Shown here piece after piece: positions 1-8,633 of a stretch of 43,520 nucleotides of DNA; the first letter of the stretch is position 1; each line of letters starts with the position of its first letter. This stretch comes from Candidatus Dormiibacter inghamiae (GTDB lineage Bacteria > Chloroflexota > Dormibacteria > Dormibacterales > Dormibacteraceae): contig JAEKNQ010000008.1 in the NCBI GenBank assembly GCA_016464825.1, forward strand, positions 1 through 43,520. The letters run 5' to 3'. A model generated the notes under the pieces. That model was given only the letters and a program-made list of their open reading frames with translations. It had not been told where the DNA came from and did not search any database. A program made the translations under genes and the position numbers.

Positions 1-1
1 C

Positions 2-127
2 CTCTACGACGACTGGTGTGACGTTTACAATCGGCTCCGGCCGCACAGCTCGCTCGGCTACATGCCGCCAGCCGTCTTTGCGGCCGCGCTCATCAACCCG
101 GAACCCTTATTGAGGGTGGACCACTAA
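2..127 (+). pseudogene. IS3-family transposase, C-terminal end only
   Basis: The reading frame runs in from the left window edge and stops at TAA 125-127. It encodes 41 residues that include YNRLRPHSSLGYMPPAVF, the conserved tail after the last catalytic Glu of IS3-family OrfB (rve integrase core). The preceding part of the element is outside the window, so it may be intact there. The sequence just after the stop (about 115-141, ending ACCGGTCA) looks like the IS3-type terminal inverted repeat, which conventionally ends in CA, so the element probably ends at 141. The family call is confident; whether the whole gene is functional cannot be judged. Confidence 0.8.
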
Positions 128-141
128 ACGGGGACCGGTCA
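115..141. repeat. Probable right terminal inverted repeat of the IS3-like element
   Basis: The last codons of the transposase fragment and the 14 bases after it (CACTAAACGGGGACCGGTCA) have the composition and terminal CA expected of an IS3-family right end. The matching left end is outside the window, so the repeat cannot be confirmed. Confidence 0.4.
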
Positions 142-308
142 GGGTGAAGCGTTCGTCTGGTCCAACCGCTCAACGGACCCCGTGTTCACGCGGCGAGCCG
201 TAAAGGTCCGGATGAGGCCGCGGGTGACGAACCACGGTGGCGCGACCCGCACGGCCGTTGAGTCGGAATGAGTCTCAAGGCGCGGCCGCCTGGCCCCGCG
301 GTTCTTAA

Positions 309-958
309 CAGGGTGGGTTCCCACGGAGACGACGGCCCAAGGCCACTGGCAAAGGTGGGGCAACAGCGGTGCGGCGGCTGGCCGAAGAGATCGCGCGGGC
401 TGAACGGGTGGTGAGCCAGACCTGTCGTCGCCTGGAGGGAGAGACGAGCATCGCCGACCGGGTCGTCTCGCTCTGCGATTTCGACGCTCGACCGATCCGG
501 TGGGGTAAACCGCAGAAGCCCAACGAGTTCGGCTAAAGGTCGGCCTCGGCGATACGCCAGGAGGCTTTGTCGTCGGCCACCAGGTCCATCTTGGCAACCC
601 CCTCGACGCCCAGACCCTACGGCCGGTGCTGGAGCAGGCCAAGGCGATCGGGATGAAGGTACGGACGGTCTTCGCCGACCGAGGCTTCGGCAACGAGTTG
701 GCCGATCAAGTGCGCAGCTCTGAAGGCGTCCCCGCCAAGGTGATCCAACGCATAGGTCGGCCGGCGCCCGAGGAGGCAACCCGTAACTGGCGCCGCCGCT
801 ATCGATGGCGAGCTGGCGCCGAAGAGCGCATCAGCCACCTCAAACCACGCTTCGGACTCAATCGAACGCGACTGAAGGGCTACTCCGGCGCCCGGATCTG
901 GATGGGCTACTGGATCCTGGCCAGCAACCTCGGTCGGATGGCGGTATTGGCTCGGTAG
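309..958 (+). pseudogene. DDE transposase of an IS5/IS1182/ISNCY-like element, frameshifted remnant
   Basis: Frame one (309-536) encodes VSLCDFDARPIRWGKPQKP followed by NEFG and then a TAA. The conserved sequence continues in another frame from about 534: GHQVHLGNPLDAQT, TVFADRGFGN, then a C-terminal RRRYRWRAGAEERISHLK segment ending at the stop codon 956-958. In intact relatives NEFG is followed directly by Y-K-V, so one or two bases were lost at about 534. The N-terminal part of the transposase is missing: a TAA at 306-308 closes the frame upstream. The DDE-type C-terminus with the E-R-ISHLK region is clear; the exact IS family is less certain. It is a dead gene fragment. Confidence 0.7.
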
Positions 959-1065
959 CGAGTCCCCAAACCGACCGCGGCAGTCGCCCGCCCAAACCCG
1001 GCGCCGCCGCTCATCCAGCGCATGACGAGACCCCACGGCACCGAGACTATTTCAGGGGCAAGTAG

Positions 1066-1236
1066 CTAGACGAGTATGCCGACCACTGCAACCGTGCCTG
1101 CCCTCATCGCTCGCTGGGTCTCCGGCCGCACGCGGAGCCGGTCCGCGACTCCATACGGGAAGTGGTCCGCCGCAGACGCCTGGGCGGGCTGCTCAATGAG
1201 TACGTGCGACGCGACGAGACCAGCACGGCAGGATAG
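1066..1236 (+). pseudogene. rve-type transposase/integrase, C-terminal remnant
   Basis: A short open frame after an in-frame TAG (1063-1065) encodes DEYADHCNRACPHRSLGLRP, then VRRRRLGGLLNEYVRR, and stops at TAG 1234-1236. Both motifs are typical of the extreme C-terminus of IS3/IS481-like integrase-core proteins (HYN..RPHRSLGL...R.LGGL.HEY). There is no start codon and no catalytic domain, so this is a remnant from a third insertion sequence lineage in the first 1.3 kb. Bases 1237-1364 hold nothing recognisable. Confidence 0.6.
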
Positions 1237-1392
1237 GGGCACGACATCGCGCTGGCCGGATCAGCCGACGGACTCTGTGCACCCCACATCGCTCCAGCTC
1301 GGAGCGCTCCGTCTAGGAACTTCGGTCTGAGCCATCCGAGAAATTTGTTGGGTGCCCGGCGGCGTCAGCTCGGATCCCGATTGGCCGTTGGC

Positions 1393-2034
1393 CTACCCGA
1401 GCCGCCCCGCCGGGCTCCAACGGGCGCCCGCCAGAAGCGATCTGAGGCCTTTCTCGATGGCGGCCTCACCGGGCACCACCGCCGCCTCGAGGGGCTGTAG
1501 GGAACCGGCACGTTGGCGCCCCAGACCCGTGCCACGGGCGCGTCCACGTGGTCGAATGCCAACTCGCCCACCTGCATCGCCACTTCCGCCCCCCAGCCGC
1601 CGCGCTCGGTGGCCTCGTGACAGATGAGAAGTCGGTTGGTCTTGCGCACCGACTCCACCACCGCCTCGCTGTCGAAGGGCACCAGCGTACGGGGGTCGAT
1701 CACCTCGAGCTCGATGCCCTCCGCTGCCAGCCTGCCGGCCACCGCCAGCACCTTGTCGAGCATGGCCTGGGCCGCCAGCACGGTGGCGTGACGGCCATTG
1801 CGACGAACCGCCGCCCGCCCGAACTCAAGCCTCTCCATCTGCTCGGGGACCTCGCCGCGCCGAGAGTAGAGCAGCTTGTGCTCGAAGAACACGACCGGGT
1901 TATCATCCCGAATCGCCGTCCTCAGCAGCGCACGGGCGTCGGCAGGCTCTCCGGCTTGGCCCAGGCCGCCCGCGATCGCTCGGCCGATGCCTCGGTTGCC
2001 GCCGGTGACCACCGCGACCTTCCCCTTCGAGCAC
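1393..2034 (-). pseudogene. Chimeric pseudogene: SDR N-terminus fused to E1-beta C-terminus
   Basis: Reading leftwards, about 2034-1945 encodes the dinucleotide-binding start of a short-chain dehydrogenase (VLEGKVAVVTGGNRGIGRAI), with one extra G at about 2020 breaking the frame. At about 1945 it joins in frame to the C-terminal ~190 residues of a thiamine-diphosphate 2-oxoacid (acetoin/pyruvate-type) dehydrogenase beta subunit: TAIRDDNPVVFFEHKLLYS, VIDPRTLVPFDSEA, LLICHEATERGGWGAEV. A one-base loss at about 1495, after NVPVPYSP, moves the normal tail (LEAAVVPGEAAIEKGL) into another frame ending at 1393. A deletion fused two genes, and point indels followed. It lies directly downstream of the amidase gene, so both parent genes probably belonged to the same minus-strand operon. 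No function is expected. Confidence 0.75.
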
Positions 2035-2059
2035 TCTCAAATCTGTTTGCCTTGTTGCT

Positions 2060-3190
2060 TCAATCGGAATGGGTGCGGTCGGCCGACTCGAAGATGTCGA
2101 GGGGAAGGGCGGCGCAGACGACGATCGTCGGCGGGTTGTTGACGACGCTGATCCGTAGGTCGGCTGCGACACTCACGATTGCCTGCGCCTGGCCCAGGCT
2201 GAAGTCCTTTTCCTGCACCAGGTAATCGGTCATCTCCGTCAGCGCTCTCCGGGTGGCGAGGCTGACGTCGAGGTAGTGCTCGCGGCCCTCCTGGTCGAGC
2301 GACATCCCCACCGTGATCAGCTCCGCCCGCGGCTCCCGTGCGGCTGCTCCAGCGGGCGTCTCGAGGTATGGGAAACGGGGCCTCCAGCGGACGGCGCCCG
2401 CCTTCAAAAGGTGGCAGCGGAAGCGGATCCGGGCGCACATCTCGATCGCCGTCCCGAAGCTCTCGCCGTCGCCCTGGTTGAAGTGCGGGTCCCCGAAAGA
2501 GAGCAGCGCCCCCGGCACGTTGACCGGCAGCGTGAGCCGCGCGCCGGCGGCGAGGTCCTTGATGTCGAGGTTGCCACCGATCTCTCGCGGTGGCATGGTT
2601 CGCAGCCCTTCCGGGCCGGCCTCGGGCGGGATCGCGCCCTCGGGGGCCGACATCAGCGCCCAGCCGCCCGCCTCATTGACGGCGGCCTCTCGTGCCCGGA
2701 TGGCCTTCATCCGTTCCCTCGAAGGGGCCACTCCGACGATTCCCAGGAAGGGGATCCCCTTGATTGCCACCCCCGGGAGGTCGGGAGAACGCGCGATCCC
2801 GTCGGCGATTCGCCAGACAGTGATGAAGTCCTCGTGGACCGCGTCACGCATCAGGCCCTTGCCGTTGCGACGGATGGCGGTCCAGCCGAAGTCGTCGGCT
2901 TCGACGGCGAGCAGCTCGACAGTCAGCAGGTCGCCGGGTTCGGCGCCGCCGACATGGAAGGGCCCTGTGAGAGGGTGCAGGCGATTGATGTCCGACCTGT
3001 CTCCCGGATTGGTGGCCATCTGACGGTCACCGCCATCGCGCACGTCAGCCTCCACCACGTCGCCGGGATCGATGGTCGCGATAGGCGGGATATCGGGGTG
3101 CCAACGCGTGTGACCGGTATCGTTGGCGACGACGAGCGGCCGATCACGGTCGAGATCGATGCGCAGATCGACCTCGCGGTCATCGGTCAT
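2060..3190 (-). CDS. fmdA: Acetamidase/formamidase family protein
   Basis: 376 residues, near the normal size of the FmdA/AmdA family, which hydrolyses formamide, acetamide and other short amides to the acid and ammonia in the cytoplasm. Diagnostic segments are present: an N-terminal beta region ending in NDTGHTRW, NRLHPLTGPFHVGGAEPGD, GGNLDIKDLAAGARLTLPV, LLSFGDPHFNQGDGE and the C-terminal SVAADLRISVVNNPPT with PLDIFE. The ATG at 3190 is the natural start, with the N-terminus matching the family. It is transcribed away from the M20 peptidase gene, leaving a 199-bp divergent promoter region (3191-3389), and is followed by the SDR/E1-beta pseudogene. The true substrate may be a larger amide released by the neighbouring hydrolases; this is inferred. 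Confidence 0.85.
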   Translation of the reverse strand: MTDDREVDLRIDLDRDRPLVVANDTGHTRWHPDIPPIATIDPGDVVEADVRDGGDRQMATNPGDRSDINRLHPLTGPFHVGGAEPGDLLTVELLAVEADDFGWTAIRRNGKGLMRDAVHEDFITVWRIADGIARSPDLPGVAIKGIPFLGIVGVAPSRERMKAIRAREAAVNEAGGWALMSAPEGAIPPEAGPEGLRTMPPREIGGNLDIKDLAAGARLTLPVNVPGALLSFGDPHFNQGDGESFGTAIEMCARIRFRCHLLKAGAVRWRPRFPYLETPAGAAAREPRAELITVGMSLDQEGREHYLDVSLATRRALTEMTDYLVQEKDFSLGQAQAIVSVAADLRISVVNNPPTIVVCAALPLDIFESADRTHSD

Positions 3191-3389
3191 GGCGCTGGAG
3201 CCTCACCACGGGGACTCACTGTAGGACCACGTCGGCGGAAGCGGCAATGTGGTCACATCGGCGTTTGTGGAACCTCTTGTGTGTCCTCCCACACTGTCCG
3301 GGTCCCCACCGAGGCCATAGGCTTTTCTGGCCCGGCAGCAGCCGCGGTGGTTGTCTTTGTTATTTCATCAGGGCGGAGGGCGCAGAGAC

Positions 3390-4829
3390 ATGTTTAGCGG
3401 AGAGCAGGAGGACGGCATCAGCCGGTACCTGGACGAGCATTTCGACGAAACAGTGGCGGAGATCCGCCGCTATCTCTCACAGCCGGGCTTCTCGCACTCA
3501 GGAGTAGGAATCCGGGACTCAGCCGAGATGACCAAGCAGCTCCTGGAGGACGCCGGCAGCGAATCCGTCGAGTTGGTCGAGACCGGGGGCCATCCCGTGG
3601 TCTTCGGCCACCTCCGCTCCAACCGTCCCGGCGCACGCAACCTGATCATCTACTCGCACTACGACATGGTCCCGCTGATGGACGAGTTGCAGTGGGTGCG
3701 TCCTCCCCTCGAGGCCGCCATCGTGGACTCGACTCAGATCGGTGCGCCGGCACATATCGGCAAACTGATAGTCGGCCGGGCCTCGAACGACTACCGAGGC
3801 CCACTGGTGGCAACACTCCACGCCCTCAAGGCGATGCGCGCGGTGACCGGCGATATTCCCGTCAACGTGATCTGGGCGATCGATGGCGAGGAGGAGATCG
3901 GCGCTCCCAACATCCACCGCTTCATCAAGGAGAAGTTCACCGAGCTCGACGCAGGCGAGGCGCTCTGGATGCCCGGCATGCACCAGGACCTGAAGCGGAT
4001 CATGCAGGTCTACCGCGGGTACAAGGGCAACTCAAAGATCGAGATCGAGATCAAGGGCGGTGAATGGGGCGGCACCCTCGACGCCAAGGAATCCTGGGCC
4101 GCCAACCTGCACTGGATGGACGCGCCGATGTGGCGCATGATCCGTCTTCTCGGCACGCTGGTCGACGAAAACGACATCGCGACAATCGATGGTCTCAACG
4201 AGCTTCTCTCGCCCTACACCGAGGAGGACGAGGAGCAGTTGCGGATCCTCAAGGAGCGAATCGACGAGCGCAAGCTCAAGACCTCGCTCAACATCGCGCG
4301 GTTCAAGGCGGGCAGGGATCCTCGAGAGCTTCTCGAGAACTTCATCATGAAACCGACACTGAATGTCGTCGGCATCGTCGGCGGGTATGTAGGCCCCCGC
4401 GTCTATTCCACCCTGCCTATGGACGTCGTCGCCAAGGTGGAGCTGCGCTTTCCGCCCGAGGTCAGGTACGCCGACGTACAGCGCCTGCTCCGCGCCCACC
4501 TCGACCGGCGCGGCTACGCGGAGGCCGAGGTCCGCTTCCTCGGCGGCTATGAGTACGCCCGCACCTCGGCTCACGAGGAGATCTACCAGGCCGCCTTCAG
4601 GGCTTGCCGCAGACGTGGTTGCGACTACGTCATCTGGCCGATCAAACCTGCCGGCGCGCCGTTCGCGCATTTCAATCGGCCCCCGCTCAGCAAGCCTCTC
4701 ATCTTCGTCGGGATGGGCCATGGGGACCGCTGGCACCAACCCAACGAATACATCACGGTCGATGGCATCCGCGACCACATGCGGTACGCCGCCACCTTCC
4801 TCGACGAATGGGCCGGCGGCGCCCCTTGA
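3390..4829 (+). CDS. M20-family metallopeptidase (dipeptidase/deacylase-like)
   Basis: 479 residues from ATG 3390, which has GGAGG about ten bases upstream; the frame is open further 5' but those codons lack family character. M20 zinc peptidases cleave dipeptides or N-acyl/N-carbamoyl amino acids. Metal-site motifs are visible: IIYSHYDMVP (H-x-D), GRASNDYRGPL (equivalent of the GRG..DDKG block with the bridging Asp), DGEEEIGAPN (catalytic Glu pair) and a C-terminal GMGHGDRWHQPNEY carrying the last His ligand. A lid or dimerisation domain occupies roughly residues 200-370. The gene is divergent from the amidase and upstream of the cupin on the other strand. Substrate unknown; a role in processing the island's N-acyl or amide substrate is plausible. 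Confidence 0.85.
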   Translation: MFSGEQEDGISRYLDEHFDETVAEIRRYLSQPGFSHSGVGIRDSAEMTKQLLEDAGSESVELVETGGHPVVFGHLRSNRPGARNLIIYSHYDMVPLMDELQWVRPPLEAAIVDSTQIGAPAHIGKLIVGRASNDYRGPLVATLHALKAMRAVTGDIPVNVIWAIDGEEEIGAPNIHRFIKEKFTELDAGEALWMPGMHQDLKRIMQVYRGYKGNSKIEIEIKGGEWGGTLDAKESWAANLHWMDAPMWRMIRLLGTLVDENDIATIDGLNELLSPYTEEDEEQLRILKERIDERKLKTSLNIARFKAGRDPRELLENFIMKPTLNVVGIVGGYVGPRVYSTLPMDVVAKVELRFPPEVRYADVQRLLRAHLDRRGYAEAEVRFLGGYEYARTSAHEEIYQAAFRACRRRGCDYVIWPIKPAGAPFAHFNRPPLSKPLIFVGMGHGDRWHQPNEYITVDGIRDHMRYAATFLDEWAGGAP

Positions 4830-4917
4830 GCTACCGCGAGATCGGGAGAAACCTGTCGACCGGCGGCTCGATGCCACCGGCCGACTCTTCTGCTCCGATC
4901 CGGCTTCGCGTTCAGCC

Positions 4918-5397
4918 TCAGTACTCCTGCCGAACCCTCACGTCGTTCAGGTCCTCCTCGTCCATCGCCGCGAGCCAAGGAGCGTCGCGACGCGACGCCG
5001 GCACAGCGCAGTAGAGGAAGTAGAAGTCCTCATCGGTCTCATTTCGCAGGTGGATCCGAACGCCTTCCGGATAGTAGACGGCATCTTTCGCCGTGAGCTT
5101 GACCGTCTGCTTCTCACCGGAGCGCTTGTCGCGCACGTCCATCGTCGCGTTGCCGCCGATGACGTACCAGATCTCCTTGTACCAGAAGTAGGTCTTGAAT
5201 CCCTGCCCCGGGCGTACGCGGGTGAAGCCGGCGCGGAGGGCCTGGTCCTGTGGCGTGGCGAACCGCCGCATCCCGGAGCCGGTGCCAAAGAGCTTGGGCA
5301 ACAGCCGGCCATCGCCGCCGACGATGTCCTCTTCCCGGAAGGAGTAGTGGATGAACTTCTCGCTGGGGATGGTCAGATCCGCTTTGTCTTGTGCCAA
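4918..5397 (-). CDS. Cupin-domain protein
   Basis: 159 residues. The centre holds a cupin beta-barrel: motif 1-like GFKTYFWYKEIWYVIGGNAT and motif 2-like DAVYYPEGVRIHLRNETDED. Only some of the usual metal-binding His/Glu positions are obvious, so it may be a non-enzymatic or atypical cupin. The start is TTG 5397, with GAGGTGA just upstream; the sequence begins AQDKADLTIPSEKF. It shares strand and probably transcript with the DUF6282-like amidohydrolase, 180 bp upstream. Cupins in catabolic clusters are often isomerases, dioxygenases or ligand-binding proteins; the reaction here is not inferable. Confidence 0.75.
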   Translation of the reverse strand: MAQDKADLTIPSEKFIHYSFREEDIVGGDGRLLPKLFGTGSGMRRFATPQDQALRAGFTRVRPGQGFKTYFWYKEIWYVIGGNATMDVRDKRSGEKQTVKLTAKDAVYYPEGVRIHLRNETDEDFYFLYCAVPASRRDAPWLAAMDEEDLNDVRVRQEY

Positions 5398-5577
5398 ATC
5401 GTCACCTCAATGAAGTTGTTGGAGCCTCACTGTGCCTTCCGACCCCAGGGGTGTGTCAACGTGCTCCACAACACCGCCAGGAGGCGTTCGCTGTGACCGG
5501 GCAGGGTGGGCGACTGTCTAGCTCCCCAGGGACTTGGGAAAGGCAATTCGCGAAGGCCACGCAGCGGCGCGGCGGGT

Positions 5578-6522
5578 CTAGTTCGCGCTCAACCTCAGGG
5601 CTCGGCGAGGGTTGTCGTGGATGAGCAGGCGCACCTCGCCTTCGCTCAGGCCGCAGCTGAGCAATTGCCCGGCACCCATCCGAAGCATCTCCGGCTCGGG
5701 GGGCGCCCAGTCGTTGAAGGAGTCGGTGCTGAGAATGCAGTGCTCCGCTCCTAGCTCCTTGATGATCCATGCCGTCTCCGCCGGCGGGATGGCATGGAAG
5801 AGAGAGAAGCCGTGGAGCACGCAGAACTCGACGAAGGCGCCCAACGCCACGGCCTGTTTGAGCTGTTCCAGGCTCGCGCCGATAATCCGAGAGGTGGGGT
5901 GGGAGAGCACCACGGGCACGCCGCGGTCCCGAGCTCCGGCGCAGACCAAGAGCGCCTCACCGATCGAGATGTGCCCTGTCTGCACGAGCAGGCCGCGCTC
6001 CTTGGCAACGTCGAGCACAGCCTCCGCTTCGGGCTTGAGGCGGTCACCGGAGGTGACCTCGACACCCGGCCCGCGGTCGTTGACGAAGCTCGCGAACCGG
6101 CCCTGGATCATCGTCGAGATGCCCTGCCGGCTGCGGTCGTTGTGTGAGGTCCAGGTCGGGAAGAAGACGACCTTGGCACCAAGGCTGGCGGCGGCCTCGA
6201 CAACATCGGGATCGACGCCGCCGACAACACTGTTGAGGGTGATAGAGGGATAGATCCTCACCTCGGGAACCTGTTGGTGCACGTAGTAGGCACGGTCCAT
6301 CGTCGGCCAGAGGTGCGACTTCATCACGATCCCGGCGATACCCGCGTCACGCATGGCCACGAGCAAGCGAACGTCGTCCAGCCGGGCATGGTGCTGGAGA
6401 CTGAACTCCGGGTAACCGTGGGCGTGGGTGTCGATGGCGCCGGTGATGAGCTGGTCCAAACCGCCCGGGCGGGACCAGCCGTCGCCTCCCTCCTCGGCCA
6501 TCGCGCGTTGGAGCGTAGCCAA
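5578..6522 (-). CDS. DUF6282-like amidohydrolase-superfamily protein
   Basis: 314 residues. A metal-dependent hydrolase TIM barrel is indicated by DTHAHGYPE (H-x-H near residue 35), MKSHLW, QTGHIS, VVLSHPTSR and ILSTDSFNDW, which provide the expected series of His ligands and the final catalytic Asp. I associate this motif set with the DUF6282 family, whose substrates are not established. The start could be TTG 6522 or ATG 6501 (MAEEGGDGW). The gene is divergent from the LLM oxidoreductase (101-bp gap) and upstream of the cupin gene. It probably hydrolyses a C-N or C-O bond in the same pathway; this is inferred from context only. Confidence 0.7.
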   Translation of the reverse strand: MATLQRAMAEEGGDGWSRPGGLDQLITGAIDTHAHGYPEFSLQHHARLDDVRLLVAMRDAGIAGIVMKSHLWPTMDRAYYVHQQVPEVRIYPSITLNSVVGGVDPDVVEAAASLGAKVVFFPTWTSHNDRSRQGISTMIQGRFASFVNDRGPGVEVTSGDRLKPEAEAVLDVAKERGLLVQTGHISIGEALLVCAGARDRGVPVVLSHPTSRIIGASLEQLKQAVALGAFVEFCVLHGFSLFHAIPPAETAWIIKELGAEHCILSTDSFNDWAPPEPEMLRMGAGQLLSCGLSEGEVRLLIHDNPRRALRLSAN

Positions 6523-6623
6523 ACCGCCGCGGCCCGCGCAATGGTCTCCACGACATAGACACCACCGAGGCCCTGTGCTCCAATTCTGCTTCCGCCAGAG
6601 GGGCGATTCGAGGAGGTTTTGAG

Positions 6624-7667
6624 TTGCAACGCAAGAAGGTAGAGTTCGGCATCCGTCTACCGGTGGGTGGACCGCTCGCCAGCACCGAGAACATGGCCCG
6701 CGTCGCCCGGCGGGCGGATGCGCTCGGCTATGACGCCGTCTGGGTCCATGACTTCATCGTCTGGACTCACAAGCAGGACCAGACCCACGTCTCCTGCGGC
6801 GCCACCGAGCTTGTCAACGAGGACACCACCCCCCTCTTCATGGAGTCGCTGACCAATCTCGCCTACCTTGCCGGGATAACGGAGCACGTGAAGCTGGGCG
6901 TCGCCGTGCTCTGCCTGCCCTACCGGAATCCGATCGTGGCGGCGAAGCAGCTGGCGAACATCGACCTGCTGAGCAACGGGCGGCTGATCCTCGGCGTCGG
7001 TCCTGGCGGTGCGAAGGACGGTCACAACAAGGACTTCGAGGTGCTCGGCATCCCGCGCCGTGACAAATGGAGCATGACGAAGGAGTACATCCGGGTCATG
7101 ACCGAGATCTGGACCAACGAGAAGCCCAGCTTCTCCGGCCAGTACGCAAGCTTCGAACCGACCGACATCAATCCGAAGCCGGTCCAGAAGCCGCACCCGC
7201 CGCTCTGGGGGCCTGGCCATATCTGGAAGGACGGCAAACCGCCTTCTTCTTTGAGCATCACCGCCGAGCTCTGCGACGGCTGGATCCCGGGCTTCATAAC
7301 CCCCGAGGAATACCCGGGCCACATCCGCGAGCTGAAGGACATGGCGCGCGCCGCCGGTCGTGGCGATGTCGACTTCGTGGTCGGCAACGAGATCCCTGGC
7401 TACATCGCCACCACCGACCAAGAGGCCATCGAGCGGAGCCGAAAGACCCTCGGCGTCTACACCGAGGGCTTCCAGTCCCACCCCGACCAGGAACGGATCC
7501 TGGGGTCCGCCATCGTGGGATCACCGGCCAACATCCGGGCGAAGGTCCAGGCTTTCATTGAAAGCGGGGTGGACCACTTCGAGATCAAGTTCGTGTATCA
7601 TTCGGTCGACGAGCTGATCCGCGAGATGGAGATGTTCGCGGCTGAAGTCATCCCCGCCGTCACTTAG
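6624..7667 (+). CDS. LLM-class flavin/F420-dependent oxidoreductase (intact paralogue)
   Basis: 347 residues of the bacterial-luciferase-like TIM-barrel superfamily, which uses FMNH2 or reduced F420. Visible features: EFGIRLPVGGPL at the N-terminus, AVWVHDFIVW, LGVAVLCLPYRNPIVAAKQ, NGRLILGVGPGG and the late GSAIVGSPANIRAKVQAF. The start is TTG 6624, seven bases after a strong AGGAGG (6611-6616). It is followed after three bases by the aldo/keto reductase gene, so the two are co-transcribed. A disrupted paralogue with near-identical blocks (THVSCG.., TTPLF.ESLTNLA) lies at 8630-9585. The likely role is oxidation or reduction of the imported compound; cofactor and substrate are unproven. Confidence 0.85.
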   Translation: MQRKKVEFGIRLPVGGPLASTENMARVARRADALGYDAVWVHDFIVWTHKQDQTHVSCGATELVNEDTTPLFMESLTNLAYLAGITEHVKLGVAVLCLPYRNPIVAAKQLANIDLLSNGRLILGVGPGGAKDGHNKDFEVLGIPRRDKWSMTKEYIRVMTEIWTNEKPSFSGQYASFEPTDINPKPVQKPHPPLWGPGHIWKDGKPPSSLSITAELCDGWIPGFITPEEYPGHIRELKDMARAAGRGDVDFVVGNEIPGYIATTDQEAIERSRKTLGVYTEGFQSHPDQERILGSAIVGSPANIRAKVQAFIESGVDHFEIKFVYHSVDELIREMEMFAAEVIPAVT

Positions 7668-7670
7668 CGA

Positions 7671-8633
7671 ATGCGCCACGCGGCCCTGGGCGCCAGCGGC
7701 CCCCAGGTGAGCCGGATCTGCCTCGGGACGATGCTCTTCGGCTCGACTTCCGACGAAGGGGCATCACACCGGATGATGGACACGGCCCTCGAGCTGGGGA
7801 TCGACTTCTTCGATGTCTCCAACAGCTACCCGTCTCCCCCTGATCCCCAGACGATGGGCAGGAGCGAGGAGATCGTCGGCCGGTGGCTGAAGGGACGCCG
7901 CGACGCGGTGGTGCTGTCCACCAAGTTCGGTTCCAAGTTCCAGTCGCTGAAGGGCAGCCGGCGCGACGTGATCCAGGCCTGCGAGGCCAGCCTGCGCAGG
8001 CTGCAGACCGACCGGATCGACGTCTACTGGTTCCACCAGCCGACGCTCGAGACACCGTTTGAAGAGACCCTGGAAGCGCTCGACCGTCTGCTCCTGGCCG
8101 GCAAGATCTTATATGTCGGGGCATCCAACTTCGAGGCCTGGCACCTGGCGCTCCTGCTACTCGCAGCAAGCGGCCATCCGGCGACACGCATCGCCGCCAT
8201 CCAGCCACGATACAACCTTCTTCACCGCCAGCCAGAGCGAGACCTCATCCCTCTGGGCGCTTCAGCGGGCATGGGCGTCGTCCCTTTCAACCCGCTGGGT
8301 GCCGGCGTCCTCGCCGGCCGCTATCAGCGCTCGGCTGAACCGCCGCCCGAGTCGCGCTTCACGTGGGGCGAGCTCGGACGCGGCTACCGGACACGCTACT
8401 GGTCGGAGCCGGCGTTTGATGTCGCGGACGTGGTGAGTCAGGTCGCCCAGCAGGAGGGGGTGACGCCGTCGCGGGTAGCCGTCGCATGGCTGCTTTCGCG
8501 GCCCGCGCTGACCAGCGTCATCGTCGGAGCCTCGCGCCCTGAGCAGCTTCGCGACTCGGCCGCGGGCGCCGAAGCGATCCTTTCCGCCTACTCCCTCGCA
8601 CTCCTTGACGAGGTCAGCCGGACCTTTATCTAA
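7671..8633 (+). CDS. Aldo/keto reductase
   Basis: 320 residues, full length for an NADP-dependent aldo/keto reductase. All four catalytic residues are visible: Asp and Tyr in FFDVSNSYPSP (around residue 45), Lys in LSTKFG and His in VYWFHQP. The C-terminal GASRPEQLRDS is the phosphate/NADP-binding segment. The ATG at 7671 follows the LLM stop by three bases, indicating translational coupling. Its TAA (8631-8633) overlaps the TAG of the convergent LLM pseudogene (8630-8632). It probably reduces a carbonyl intermediate in the pathway of the LLM enzyme. Confidence 0.88.
   Translation: MRHAALGASGPQVSRICLGTMLFGSTSDEGASHRMMDTALELGIDFFDVSNSYPSPPDPQTMGRSEEIVGRWLKGRRDAVVLSTKFGSKFQSLKGSRRDVIQACEASLRRLQTDRIDVYWFHQPTLETPFEETLEALDRLLLAGKILYVGASNFEAWHLALLLLAASGHPATRIAAIQPRYNLLHRQPERDLIPLGASAGMGVVPFNPLGAGVLAGRYQRSAEPPPESRFTWGELGRGYRTRYWSEPAFDVADVVSQVAQQEGVTPSRVAVAWLLSRPALTSVIVGASRPEQLRDSAAGAEAILSAYSLALLDEVSRTFI

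Noticed and set aside
141..308. Short open stretch encoding FVWSNRSTDPVFTRRAVKV after the IS3 end.
   Set aside because: It reads protein-like but has no start, is only about 45 codons long, and I cannot assign it to a family.
1548..3397. Long plus-strand open frames opposite the amidase and the SDR/E1-beta pseudogene.
   Set aside because: They are high-GC shadows with low-complexity Arg/Pro/Ala/Asp-rich translations and no family motifs; the minus-strand frames carry recognisable domains.
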